Positions 8,255-17,558 of a stretch of DNA of 59,544 nucleotides are shown here, in pieces (position 1 is the stretch's first letter; the number at the start of each line of letters is the position of its first letter). The stretch spans positions 1-59,544 of the forward strand of contig JABDGK010000009.1 in assembly GCA_013286085.1 (NCBI GenBank), in the 5' to 3' direction. The DNA is from Gammaproteobacteria bacterium. GTDB taxonomy: Bacteria; Pseudomonadota; Gammaproteobacteria; DSM-16500. The position numbers and the translations under genes are program-made. The notes beneath the pieces are model-generated. The model had not been told where the DNA came from and made no database searches. It was given only the letters and a program-made list of their open reading frames with translations.

Positions 8255-9776
8255 ACTTAGCCTTTTTACGCTGGTGTAACGCATAACCAAGCAAGAACAC
8301 CATCACCACTAAGAGAGGATCTAGACGGCTATCTTGCCAGGGTGTTTGCCCCTCATAGGGTTGCACGTCGCCAGTGAGAACATAGGTCTCATGTGGTGGC
8401 GCTGCGGCTTGAATTTTTCCATGGGGGTCGATAATCGCTGTAATGCCATCGTTGCTGACAAATAGAGAGGGTCTCCCGAGCTCTAGAGAGCGCATTTGTG
8501 CCATTTGTAAATGTTGTGCTTGTGCGATGGAATGTCCAAACCATGCATCATTGCTGACAGTGAGTAGCATATTGATATCGGTGCGTGGTGTATTTACTTG
8601 TTCTGGGAAAGCAATTTCATAACAAATAAATGCGGATATTTTGATGTCGCCGACATTAATAAATTCTGACTTGGAGTGTCCAGGGATAAAATCAGACATG
8701 GGGATATGTAAACTATCTAGCGCTTTTTTTAAAACTCCCAAGTCAGGCGTAAATTCACCAAACGGCACTAGGCGGCGCTTTAAGTAAATACCCTGGCCTT
8801 CACCGAGTGTGATAATGGCATTGTAATAGCTAGGTTTGTCAGGGACTTTAATAGGGATGCCGGTGATGAGTGTGGTCCCTCGTTTTTTTGCCATGAAATC
8901 CATTTTATCCAAGAGTGTTGATGCAGTCTGAACAGGTATAGGAATGGCGCCTTCTGGCCACACAATAATTTTGCTATCCCAGTGCTGGCTGGTTAACTCC
9001 ATATAACGTTTAATAGTCGGCACAATTTGATCGGGTGCCCAGCGCAATTGTTGCGGAATATTACCTTGGATAAGGCTGACTTGTACGGGTGAGCCAATGG
9101 GTTTTGTCCAGTGAATTAAGCTAAAGCAGCCGCCAAAAAACCAAATTAAACATAAAACGAGTGTCTGTTGATAGAGCATTTTTTTTTGTTTGTTTTTTAT
9201 GTGCAGCGCTATGTTTACTAATAATGCGGCGCTAACTAAGACAGCATAAGAAATACCATAAATACCTAAAATAGGCGCATAACCTTTTAGGAAAGAATTT
9301 ATTTGGGTATAACCAATCGAGAGCCATGGGAAGCCGGTAAATAACCAACTGCGACTCCACTCTAATAAAACCCAAATAACAGGAAATGCAAAGACGATTT
9401 TATAAAGATCGTTTTTCTGGAAAAAATTATTCAGCAAATAGCCAGTGAAAGCAGGAAACAGCGCAACAATACTGATCAAACCAACAGTGATAATGGTTGA
9501 GAGAAAAACCGTTGCCTCACCGTAAGTATGAATGCTGATGTAAATCCAATAAATACCCGTACCAAATAAGCCTAAGCCATATAGCCAGCCACGGAAGAAT
9601 GCTTTTTCGGGAGTGACTTTTAGCCACGTGCTGAGTAGTACCGCAGGTGAGAGAATGGCTAATAGAGATAAATTAAATGGTGCAAATGCTAACGTAAGTG
9701 ACATACCGGCAAGCAGTGCCAGTATGTTACCGCGATATCCTGGCGCAAAAAAATTCTGCCATTTCATGGGGTGCAT
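8253..9776 (-). CDS. lnt: Apolipoprotein N-acyltransferase
   Basis: 507 residues. Lnt adds the third acyl chain to the N-terminal Cys of lipoproteins at the periplasmic face of the inner membrane. The N-terminal 220 residues are multi-pass membrane helices, followed by a nitrilase-fold domain. The catalytic triad is visible as Glu275 in VWPEGAIP, Lys333 in YLKRRLVPFGEF and Cys385 in FICYEIAFPEQ. The C-terminus returns to a membrane helix. Together with lspA at the window start it covers two steps of lipoprotein maturation. Confidence 0.96.
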   Translation of the reverse strand: MHPMKWQNFFAPGYRGNILALLAGMSLTLAFAPFNLSLLAILSPAVLLSTWLKVTPEKAFFRGWLYGLGLFGTGIYWIYISIHTYGEATVFLSTIITVGLISIVALFPAFTGYLLNNFFQKNDLYKIVFAFPVIWVLLEWSRSWLFTGFPWLSIGYTQINSFLKGYAPILGIYGISYAVLVSAALLVNIALHIKNKQKKMLYQQTLVLCLIWFFGGCFSLIHWTKPIGSPVQVSLIQGNIPQQLRWAPDQIVPTIKRYMELTSQHWDSKIIVWPEGAIPIPVQTASTLLDKMDFMAKKRGTTLITGIPIKVPDKPSYYNAIITLGEGQGIYLKRRLVPFGEFTPDLGVLKKALDSLHIPMSDFIPGHSKSEFINVGDIKISAFICYEIAFPEQVNTPRTDINMLLTVSNDAWFGHSIAQAQHLQMAQMRSLELGRPSLFVSNDGITAIIDPHGKIQAAAPPHETYVLTGDVQPYEGQTPWQDSRLDPLLVVMVFLLGYALHQRKKAK

Positions 9777-10036
9777 ATCCTAAACAGAAAGCGTTCAGTG
9801 TAGCGAGAGGCGTGAGTAACCGCAATTACTGTTGCTGGATTGGCGTGATAAAAAATTAAACTACATAAGATAATAAGATCAAGAATTTTACTTGACTGGC
9901 GCTGAGATTTTGATAAGTTGATCGGCTTGTTAGTTATCCTCACCTTTCTCCGTCAGCATCTGTTCTTGATTTATGCAGATCGTTTTAATTTCAATCAGGG
10001 TGAGTACAAATTTAATAAAATAATAAGGGGAGCTCC

Positions 10037-11608
10037 ATGAAACAATGCTTAAAACCATTAGTGGTTAGTTTACTTTTATCAGGTGTTGTCTCTGCACCTG
10101 CATTAGCAGCAACAGCTAATCAAGCAGATGACCAACAATTGCAGCGTTTAGAGCAACAAGTTAATAACTTGCAAAGTGAAGTGAAATCGCTCAAAGGCCA
10201 ACGAGTTTCATCGAAGCATGCAGTCAAGCACAAACACGCACACCACACTGTTGAGGCATCTGCACCAGCGTCTGTGCCGGATAATGCAAACGGTATTCCG
10301 CGCACACCGAATGCTTACTTAGAATCTTTTCCTATCGACCCAGATGTTCCGGGTAAATCATTTGTATCAACCGGTCCTTACATCGGTGTTCCTTTTGTCT
10401 ATTCTGGCGGTGACTTAGTCATTAATAGCCCAAGCGTTAACCAAGACGTTGCTTTGCTGAATATTCGTAAAGCCATTCGTAAAAAATTGAGCGCATTGGG
10501 TCGTGGCGATGAAGCAGATCACGCGCACTTGTTACTCAGTGGTATTGTAGAAGGTGCGGCGTCTTATCAGCGGCCTGGTGTTGGCTCTGTGCAAACCAGT
10601 ATTGATCTTTCTGCTGCTGAATTAGATGGCTATATTTTAGGGCCAAGTAACTGGACATCGGGATTGATTGCTTTTTCTTACGATGATGCGAATGGTGTAT
10701 CCGAGGGTTCGTTAAATAATAATGCTCGCAACCAGAATTCACGCATTTATTTAAATAAAGCATTTATTACGATTGGTGATTTTTCAAAAACACCATTCTA
10801 TGGCACGATTGGTCAAATGTATGTGCCATTTGGTACCTATAGTTCAAGTATGATAGCAAGTCCGCTCACAAAAGCAGTTGGTCGTACAAAAGCGCGAGCG
10901 ATTGTTATTGGTTACCAACAACAAGCTGAAGCAAATGCGTTTTATGCATCAGGTTATGCCTTCAAAGGCGATAGTTATGTGGGTGCAACGAGTCGTGTGA
11001 ATAACGGCGGTGTTAACGTTGGTTATCATTACGCTGTTGGCAACATTCATGGTGACTTCGGTGGTGGTGTCATTGCTAATATCGCTGATGCAGGTGGCAT
11101 GCAAAACAATGGTAACAGCACACCACAATTTGGCGGCTTTGGTGCAAATGGTAATGGTAATGAAAACATTGCGCATCGCGTACCAGCAATGAACGTACGT
11201 GGTTTATTTAGCATTGGTGATCATATTGACTTATTGGCGGAATACATCGGCGCAATCAATTCATTCAGTAAGAGTGATATGACGATGAATACGCACGGTG
11301 CGAAACCACAAGCTGTAAACGCAGAAGCTGCCTATACTTTCACTGCATTTGAACGTCCAAGTTCGCTTGCACTTGCTTATGGTAAATCAAAGGATGCATT
11401 GGCATTAGGTATTCCTGCACAACGTTATTCTGTTGCACTCAATACTTCTTGGTGGAAAGATACCTTGCAAACAGTTGAATTCCGTCATGATGTGAATTAT
11501 GCCGCAGGCAACTCTGCAACGGGTACATCAACCAGTGCGACACTGCCTATTACCGGCTCTGGTAAACCAGATAACGCAGTAACTGCGCAGATCGATATTT
11601 ACTTTTAA
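10037..11608 (+). CDS. LbtU-family outer-membrane porin/siderophore receptor-like protein
   Basis: 523 residues. A signal peptide ends APALA-ATANQ. Next comes a short coiled coil (residues ~30-56, QQLQRLEQQVNNLQSEVKSLKG), a His/Lys-rich linker, then a long beta-rich region with alternating aromatic/hydrophobic strands and a C-terminal phenylalanine (TAQIDIYF), the usual end of an outer-membrane barrel. The order 'signal, coiled coil, barrel' is that of Legionella LbtU, a TonB-independent legiobactin porin, and of related Francisella proteins. A good AAGGGGA ribosome-binding site precedes the ATG. I see no convincing Fur box upstream, so iron regulation is not supported. Ligand unknown. Confidence 0.65.
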   Translation: MKQCLKPLVVSLLLSGVVSAPALAATANQADDQQLQRLEQQVNNLQSEVKSLKGQRVSSKHAVKHKHAHHTVEASAPASVPDNANGIPRTPNAYLESFPIDPDVPGKSFVSTGPYIGVPFVYSGGDLVINSPSVNQDVALLNIRKAIRKKLSALGRGDEADHAHLLLSGIVEGAASYQRPGVGSVQTSIDLSAAELDGYILGPSNWTSGLIAFSYDDANGVSEGSLNNNARNQNSRIYLNKAFITIGDFSKTPFYGTIGQMYVPFGTYSSSMIASPLTKAVGRTKARAIVIGYQQQAEANAFYASGYAFKGDSYVGATSRVNNGGVNVGYHYAVGNIHGDFGGGVIANIADAGGMQNNGNSTPQFGGFGANGNGNENIAHRVPAMNVRGLFSIGDHIDLLAEYIGAINSFSKSDMTMNTHGAKPQAVNAEAAYTFTAFERPSSLALAYGKSKDALALGIPAQRYSVALNTSWWKDTLQTVEFRHDVNYAAGNSATGTSTSATLPITGSGKPDNAVTAQIDIYF

Positions 11609-11614
11609 AAATTG

Positions 11615-11688
11615 GGTGAACACGCTGCGTTTTGTCCACCCTACGTTAATATATTTTCGTAGGGTGGACAAAATGCAGCGTGTTCACC
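11615..11688. repeat. Palindromic pair of the GTAGGGTGGAC repeat; probable bidirectional terminator
   Basis: Arms 11615-11645 and 11658-11688 pair over about 31 bp with one mismatch around a 12-base AT-rich loop. The unit (GGTGAACACGCTGCG, then TTTTGTCCACCCTACG) is a member of the dispersed family described in the findings. It separates the convergent lbtU-like gene and the DUF1841 gene and would form a strong hairpin in either transcript. Confidence 0.8.
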
Positions 11689-11690
11689 AA

Positions 11691-12101
11691 CTAAATTTGT
11701 CGTAATTTTTCTAAATAAGCTTGTTCATCCGGCATCTTGCCACTCTGTTGTGCTTCCCAAAGAATCGTGCCAAGACACTCTACCATTCGATGTTCTGCAT
11801 CATGTGCATCAGTTAATTGGCGGCATAATTTTTCATAAATATCTCGGATACCGGTGGGTCTATCTGTCCCGAGTTGTTCGCGCAAAGCCAAGTGTAAACT
11901 CATGTGCAGAAAAGGATTTGATTCTGTAAAATCATGTGCCTGAAATTTTTCCGGATTAGTTAACACCTCGTGATACTCAGGATGAAGCAAAATAATATCG
12001 ATCACTTGTGCTTCCAGTGGTTCGATGGGTGAGTGATCTTGATGCTTTTTCCACGCAGCAAAAAACACGTTGCGTAATTCATTTCTGTCATTAGAAAACA
12101 T
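11691..12101 (-). CDS. DUF1841 family protein
   Basis: 136 residues, a full-length match to the DUF1841 pattern: N-terminal DRNELRNVFFAAWKKH, the segment ESNPFLHMSLHLALREQL and the C-terminal DAEHRMVECLGTILWEAQ. The function is unknown in any organism I can name. The start codon overlaps the nth stop by one base (TAATG), so the two are translationally coupled. The nth-DUF1841 pairing is frequent in gammaproteobacteria, which suggests, without proving, a connection to DNA repair. Confidence 0.85.
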   Translation of the reverse strand: MFSNDRNELRNVFFAAWKKHQDHSPIEPLEAQVIDIILLHPEYHEVLTNPEKFQAHDFTESNPFLHMSLHLALREQLGTDRPTGIRDIYEKLCRQLTDAHDAEHRMVECLGTILWEAQQSGKMPDEQAYLEKLRQI

Positions 12102-12739
12102 TATGCACTCACCGTTTTATCTTTGTATTCACATAAATCGTTAATGAGACAGTCAGGGCATTTTGGTTTGCGTGCGATACAAGTATAGCGTCCATGTAAA
12201 ATTAACCAATGATGCGCATCATGCAAAAATTCGGCTGGAATCGTTTTCACTAATTGTTTTTCGACTTCCAACGGCGTTTTGCCGTTGGCCAAGCCGATGC
12301 GATTAGCTATCCGAAAAATATGGGTATCCACCGCAATCGTTGGTTGACCGAAGCAGGTATTTAAAATGACATTGGCTGTTTTACGTCCGACACCGGGCAG
12401 TTCTTCAAGCTCAGTACGATTCGTTGGTACAATCGATTGATGCTTGGATAGTAAAAGTCGGCAAGTTTTTATAATATTGGCTGCTTTGCTGTTAAATAAC
12501 CCAATGGTTTTGATATATTTTTTTAAGCCATTTTCACCTAGATGCAGAATTTTTTCCGGTGTATTGGCAACAGGGAATAGCTTGGTGGTGGCTTTGTTCA
12601 CGGAAATATCGGTTGCTTGTGCTGAGAGAATGACTGCCACGAGAAGTTCAAATGGATTGTGGTAAATTAATTCCGTGGTAGGACTGGGATTCGCTTTTTG
12701 AAAGCGTTTAAAAATGGCAGTGATTTTTTGTTTATTCAT
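12101..12739 (-). CDS. nth: Endonuclease III (base-excision glycosylase/AP lyase)
   Basis: 212 residues from the ATG at 12739; the open frame continues 11 codons further into the flanking repeat, which is not part of the gene. Nth removes oxidised pyrimidines and cleaves the abasic site. The helix-hairpin-helix-GPD motif ELPGVGRKTANVIL carries the catalytic Lys, the catalytic Asp is in AVDTHIFR, and the [4Fe-4S] loop is C-x6-C-x2-C-x5-C (CIARKPKCPDCLINDLC) at the C-terminus. Confidence 0.96.
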   Translation of the reverse strand: MNKQKITAIFKRFQKANPSPTTELIYHNPFELLVAVILSAQATDISVNKATTKLFPVANTPEKILHLGENGLKKYIKTIGLFNSKAANIIKTCRLLLSKHQSIVPTNRTELEELPGVGRKTANVILNTCFGQPTIAVDTHIFRIANRIGLANGKTPLEVEKQLVKTIPAEFLHDAHHWLILHGRYTCIARKPKCPDCLINDLCEYKDKTVSA

Positions 12740-12753
12740 GACAATCAGCCGGC

Positions 12754-12833
12754 AGAACCGTAGGGTGGACAAAGCGCAGCGTGTCCGCCGAATTATTGGT
12801 GGACACGCTGCGCTTTGTCCACCCTACGGTTCT
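12754..12833. repeat. Nearly perfect palindrome of the GTAGGGTGGAC repeat
   Basis: Arms 12754-12789 and 12798-12833 (36 bp each) are inverse copies with one visible mismatch and an 8-base loop. They begin AGAACCGTAGGGTGGAC. It lies between the small exported protein and nth, both minus strand, and reaches to the last codons of the former. Confidence 0.85.
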
Positions 12834-12834
12834 A

Positions 12835-13083
12835 CTAATTCGCTAATTCTTCTGGCGCTGTTTCATCTGCAGTAGCGGTTTTACCAATGCTACCGCCTGA
12901 TGGCGTTTCTGCAGCAGAAGGCACCGTAAAAGGCGGTGTTTGATCCGGGGTTAATGCTGTATCAGCCGGTGGTGGTGTTGTATCGAGCTGCGCGGCTGTT
13001 GATTTATCGTCAGCAAAAGTATTCATGCTCGACGTTGCTAGCAATAAGCCAACTAAACTAAGATGTCTGAATGAGTTTCTCAT
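12835..13083 (-). CDS. Small exported Pro/Thr/Ala-rich protein, unrecognised
   Basis: 82 residues from the ATG at 13083, which has a good AAAGGAG ribosome-binding site; an in-frame start five codons upstream lacks one. A signal peptide (MRNSFRHLSLVGLLLATS...) ends near NTFADD. The mature part of about 58 residues is low complexity, rich in Pro, Thr, Ala and acidic residues, and probably disordered. I do not recognise a family. It starts just beyond the end of the tamB 3' part, so it may be co-transcribed with tamA-tamB. Confidence 0.55.
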   Translation of the reverse strand: MRNSFRHLSLVGLLLATSSMNTFADDKSTAAQLDTTPPPADTALTPDQTPPFTVPSAAETPSGGSIGKTATADETAPEELAN

Positions 13084-13094
13084 GTGTGCTCCTT

Positions 13095-14117
13095 TCAATC
13101 GCGTTCTAAGCTATACAAGATATCTGCGCCGTTGTCTATCGTACTCGTTTCTGACTGGATAGACCAGTGTTTGCTAAATTGATAACGCAAATTCAAAATA
13201 GTGACGGGCGTGGTGCTGAATAGGCTGACACTGTAATGCAGATAGAGATTATCTGCGATTTTTTTGCCGAGCACCAACGATGTTGTGCCAACGACACCGC
13301 CAGCATTTTTATTAGCGGTTGGGTCAAATGTTTGTACGGACTCCACATTTAATTCTGTCAAGCCAAGCCCAGATTGTAATTTTTTCGTGAAAGAGGTCAG
13401 TTTTGACGTTGCACTGTTGCCAACATTGAGAGCGGAGGTGGCGTTTAAAATGGCAAGGCTGTCTTTTAAGGATGCTTGTGAACGGGGAATGCCAAGCAAT
13501 AAGTATGATAAAATGTCATCTTGGCCTAACCCAGCAGGTTGTGAAAATAGTGTAATAGCCGGGTTGCTGATTGTTCCTAATATTTGTATGCCAACCGTGA
13601 GTAATTGATTACCAGCATAAGCTTGCAGGAGGCCGCTACTCACCGTGGATACCGTTTTAATTTCTCGTACCGCTTTGATATTTAAACCTGGATTATTGAG
13701 TATGCCACCCGTATAAATTAAACGACCTTCCGTAATTGTTAAGTCTTGCCCATACGCATGATAAGTACCGCCAATTGCATACAGTTCGCCAGTGGCGGTG
13801 GCTGGACTGTTAGGGCCGGTGTTCACGCGTAGCGTTCCGCCCAAGGTGGTAGTAAGATCTTGATAGTGAATAAAGACATGATCATTCAGCGCGACAGTGA
13901 CTTGCATGCTGGGCATAGCAGATAGCAATGTATTTGCTGTCGTTGGTGGTGCACCGACTATCACCACATCGTCGGGTAGAGTGACTGTTTGGCGAAAATC
14001 TTTGGGGGTGATTTCCGCTTTAGGAATTGTTAATTTGCCGTCAATTTGTAAATTGAGTTTGGTCAGATGTAATTTCAGGTCAGGTGACACAAAAAATTTT
14101 ATATTCAGGTAAATCAA
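13095..14117 (-). pseudogene. tamB: TamB, C-terminal part (out of frame with the N-terminal part)
   Basis: The frame carries the conserved C-terminal domain of TamB (DUF490): repeated amphipathic beta strands, then QDDILSYLLLGIPRSQA, GLGLTELNVES and VLGKKIADNLYLHYSVSLFSTTPVTILNLRYQFSKHWSIQSETS. The only start-like codon at its head is a TTG at 14117 with no ribosome-binding site. The protein reads naturally only if joined to the upstream part: YKI then FVSPDLKLHLTKL. The junction is the T-run at 14092-14100 (minus-strand AAAATTTTTT). It is therefore the 3' half of a frameshifted gene or a sequencing artefact, not an independent gene. Confidence 0.85.
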
Positions 14118-15744
14118 CCATTGTTAAGTTGTTGCCGTGTAGACGTATTTCAGTAGGAAAATTCGGTTGCGCCAAATTTGTTGAGCCATCTAAAACGGCA
14201 GAGCCTTCTCCCAAATGAAAGCTGCCTGTGTATGTCATATGACGCGTTTGATCACCTAGTAAACGTAAATTCGCATTTTGTATTTGAATGCCGAGTTTAG
14301 GAATGCGAAAGTTGCCGTTAGAAAGCTTGACTTCGCCATTGATGGTAGGGTGAGTCAAATTGCCATTAAGGCGTAGTGCGCCTTGTAAAGTGCCTTGGGG
14401 ATTTTCGATGTCAGGTAAATAATCCTTGAGCGTGCTGAAATCCGGGAAGTTGATTTGTGCTAATGCAAAAATAGGCTCTGTTAAATAATTTTTGGTGTTG
14501 ATCGTTTTGGGTAATGACAGGGTAAGATGCAGATACGGTTTTTTAGCAATTGCAATTTCAAAGCGGGACAATAAATTATTGTTGTTGAGATTGGTTTTGC
14601 CTGTGATAGTGAAATCTATTTTTTTCAATGTGTGTTGATGAAAGGTAATGTCTTCTGCGGTGATATTTAATGACGATGGGGTGTTCAGCTTCATCGTCAA
14701 ATCGATGTTACCAACAAGCTGTCGTATCTTTTGTTCGGCATAAGTTAATTGTTCTGCTTGAATAGTGGCATGGATAGCGGGCGTTGTTTTTGGCCCACTT
14801 ATTTTGCCATTGCTATGAATACTACCGGTGCTATTCGGTAAAACAGTACTGAGACGAGGAATGGCAAGATTCCATTGTAAATTCCACTGATCCGTCATGT
14901 TGCCCGTGATTGCGCCACTAGCGTCCGCGATGTTGATGAAAGCTTTTTGGATGCTGAGCTGGTTGTTTTGCATTTGCAACCGCATTTCACCATGGATAGG
15001 GTAATGACGCAGTGTGCCGGTTAATTGCTGTAGCTCGAATGTCGCAGAGGGTAGCCTGCTTAATTGGCCATGGCTGTTAAATGAAAAATGCATTTCGCCA
15101 GGCCACTCACGCCATTGTATACCTGGATTGAAGTGGTTGCCTGAGAGAATGACTGCCCATGTTAACGAGGGTGTCCAACGGAGATTGAGGTGACCGTTTA
15201 ATTCGCCACCGAGCATTTGGATAGAAAAAACCGTGCTGTCGGGTGTGTTTTTTTCTACGTTGATAGTTTGAAATTGAATAAGCGATTTAGTATCGCGTGA
15301 AATACTGACGTCTTGGATTGTAATGTGCTTGGCAGTGATAAATTCAAGTAGTGCCAGTTTCTCCAGTGAAAAAGTCGTAGCGTGCGTTTGCTTCGCTGTT
15401 GTTGATAAATCTATTTTTGCATGTGCAATATCTGCATTCTCTATTTGTAGGCGATGTTGCAGCAGCAACCATGGATGCCAATCGAGTTGAAATTTTTCGA
15501 TAACGACATTGCTTGTTGTATGTTGATAAGAAATAGTGTCGAGAGAAAAATGGGAAAATAGTTTTCCTTTCGCATGCTCAATGTGTAATTTCCCAGGAAT
15601 AAAGGGGGTTATGATTTGAATCAGCGTTTGCAACCCAATGGTAGTTTCACCAAAGAAATATAAGAGGCCAGTGATGCTTACCACGATGATGAATAAGATT
15701 TTTAGTGTCGCATGTAAAATTGCTTTCAGTAATAATCTAATCAC
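14080..15744 (-). pseudogene. tamB: TamB, N-terminal part, frameshifted near its 3' end
   Basis: 554 residues. An N-terminal membrane anchor (about residues 8-32) is followed by long beta-taco/AsmA-like repeats of hydrophobic strands. TamB spans the periplasm and, with TamA, is implicated in transfer of phospholipid and in assembly of some outer-membrane proteins. The GTG start at 15744 overlaps the tamA stop (GTGA). Reading ends LPEYKIFCVT then TGA, whereas the next frame continues FVSPDLKLHL. One base fewer in the six-T run restores a continuous protein of roughly 880 residues. Confidence 0.85.
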
Positions 15745-17471
15745 AGATCAGGCCCTAAACTAAATTCAGCAGCAAAGTGACGAGGTTTTCCTTGCAGGCG
15801 GCCAAAACCCGCATAGGCTTTGATAGGACCAATAGCGGATTCATAGATAAGACCAATACCCGTACCGCGTCCCATGGGGGAATTAATATGGTTATCGGCT
15901 GTGCCAATATCATAAAAAACCGCGCCACTGATTTTACCATATAATCGATGTTGCAATTCAATACTGGCAACTTTTAAGTAACGCCCTGGGCCGAAGTAGC
16001 TATAGGAAAAGCCGCGAACACTATCCAAACCACCTGCATAAAATTGTAAAGAAATCGGTAGTGTATTTAAATCTTGAACGGTGGTATAGCCAACGTCACC
16101 ACGTAAAATTAGTCGGCTTAATTGGGTTGGACTGTAAATGATTTTCCCTTTTAGTTCTGTTTGTGCAAAAGTAACGTTAGACACAACCTTGGTTGATGCG
16201 CCTCGAATAACCAAGTCAATCTTTGTCCCATAGTGAATATTAATTAAGTCATCAGCATTGATGCGCGACAAGCTCAGACTTGGATAGACAATGCGGCTGT
16301 TATGTGATGGGCTGCCAATAATATTGTAGTGTTCACGTAGATAAGTAGCATTGGCGGACCACTTCCAGTCATTCATTGTTTTGATATAACCAAGCGATAC
16401 GCTTTTAGAAATACTATTACCATTTTTAGGTGTAAATTTCTGGCCGGTGGCACCAATCATGTATTGGTCGGTCAGTGGGTTTTGCCCGGGAATAATGTAT
16501 TGTGCAGCTAAACCGCTTAACACTTGAGACAGTTTAAGTTGCATATCCATGTGATGACCAGTATCAGTCAAATGGCGTAGATTGGTGCTGAGTGTTAAGC
16601 GTGGACCAGTGAACGTGCCATACCCCAAGCCTAAATTATAACGTTGCGATTTATTCGCTTTCAAGCCAACATCGACAGGTACTTCGACGTTGTCGATTTG
16701 TTTCAGGTCCGGTGTGACATTGACTTCTTGGAAATAGTTACTGTTACTGAGATTTTGTTGAAACTTAATTAATTGTGGACTAGAGAATGGATCGCCTTCA
16801 TGGAAACTTAAAAAGCGCGTCAGAAATTTATCAGAAAATGTATTTTGATTAAAAGTAACATGCCCAAAGTAATAGCGTGGCCCTGTATTGAGCGTCAGAC
16901 TAATCACGACAGAATGATTTTCAACATCAATACGAATAATTTTTTTTTCAAAGGTGGCACGCAAATAACCTTGTTCATTTGCGGTTTGAAAGAGATTTTG
17001 TTTGGCTTTGTCATAACGGGTAGCCTCAAACACTTGACCAACGTGGAGCGGAAACTGCGTGACTTGTTTGGCTAACTCGCTATTGTCTTTGCCGGGTCCA
17101 GTCACATTGATATCTACCGCGGTTATGCGCACCGGTGTGCCGGGGTCGATAGTAAAGCTGGCTTGCCAAACATCAGCATGATGCGTTAAGTCGGTGTGAA
17201 TGACGGGTTTAAAAAAGCCGAAAGGTGATAAAGCCTTGCGGATATTATCAGGCGCATTTTTATAGAAAGTTTCAATCACAGCGGGGGTTAATGTTTCTCC
17301 ATAAGCCGTTTGGGAAACCAATAACCGTTCTTGGACATTTTTTAAGACGGGGCCGCTTAAACCCGTAATTTGTGTGCGCAAAGTGATGGCGCCAGCCCAG
17401 CATGTGGTATAGAGGACCAACATCATCAGAAAAAATAGGCGTATCTTGTATTGTCGATATTGTCTTTGCAC
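15741..17471 (-). CDS. tamA: Omp85-family outer-membrane translocation/assembly protein TamA
   Basis: About 576 residues from a GTG at 17471 that has an AAAGGG ribosome-binding site; a TTG at 17507 is the alternative. A signal peptide ends near TTCWAGA. Three POTRA-like modules follow (for example GPRYYFGHVTFNQNTFSDKFL...GDPFS), then a 16-strand-type barrel from about residue 270 with the Omp85 signature 'FYAGGLDSVRGFSYSYFGP' and a C-terminal AEFSLGPDL. TamA anchors TamB at the outer membrane. The 4-bp overlap with tamB fits one operon, so loss of the tamB frame would leave tamA without a partner. Confidence 0.92.
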   Translation of the reverse strand: MQRQYRQYKIRLFFLMMLVLYTTCWAGAITLRTQITGLSGPVLKNVQERLLVSQTAYGETLTPAVIETFYKNAPDNIRKALSPFGFFKPVIHTDLTHHADVWQASFTIDPGTPVRITAVDINVTGPGKDNSELAKQVTQFPLHVGQVFEATRYDKAKQNLFQTANEQGYLRATFEKKIIRIDVENHSVVISLTLNTGPRYYFGHVTFNQNTFSDKFLTRFLSFHEGDPFSSPQLIKFQQNLSNSNYFQEVNVTPDLKQIDNVEVPVDVGLKANKSQRYNLGLGYGTFTGPRLTLSTNLRHLTDTGHHMDMQLKLSQVLSGLAAQYIIPGQNPLTDQYMIGATGQKFTPKNGNSISKSVSLGYIKTMNDWKWSANATYLREHYNIIGSPSHNSRIVYPSLSLSRINADDLINIHYGTKIDLVIRGASTKVVSNVTFAQTELKGKIIYSPTQLSRLILRGDVGYTTVQDLNTLPISLQFYAGGLDSVRGFSYSYFGPGRYLKVASIELQHRLYGKISGAVFYDIGTADNHINSPMGRGTGIGLIYESAIGPIKAYAGFGRLQGKPRHFAAEFSLGPDL

Positions 17472-17558
17472 GGCGGTAGTGCCCTTTCTGAGCTTAGTGC
17501 AACCCAAGGTGTTTGAGATTATACTGGCTACTAATCAAACTCTCACGAGAAATATGCT

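Noticed and set aside
10000-10036. A Fur-controlled promoter for the LbtU-like gene
   Set aside because: No stretch close to the GATAATGATAATCATTATC pattern is found in the 260 bases upstream.
13095-14117. A separate short gene for the TamB C-terminal domain
   Set aside because: It has only a TTG with no ribosome-binding site and the protein joins smoothly to the upstream frame after removing one base, so a frameshift is the simpler reading.
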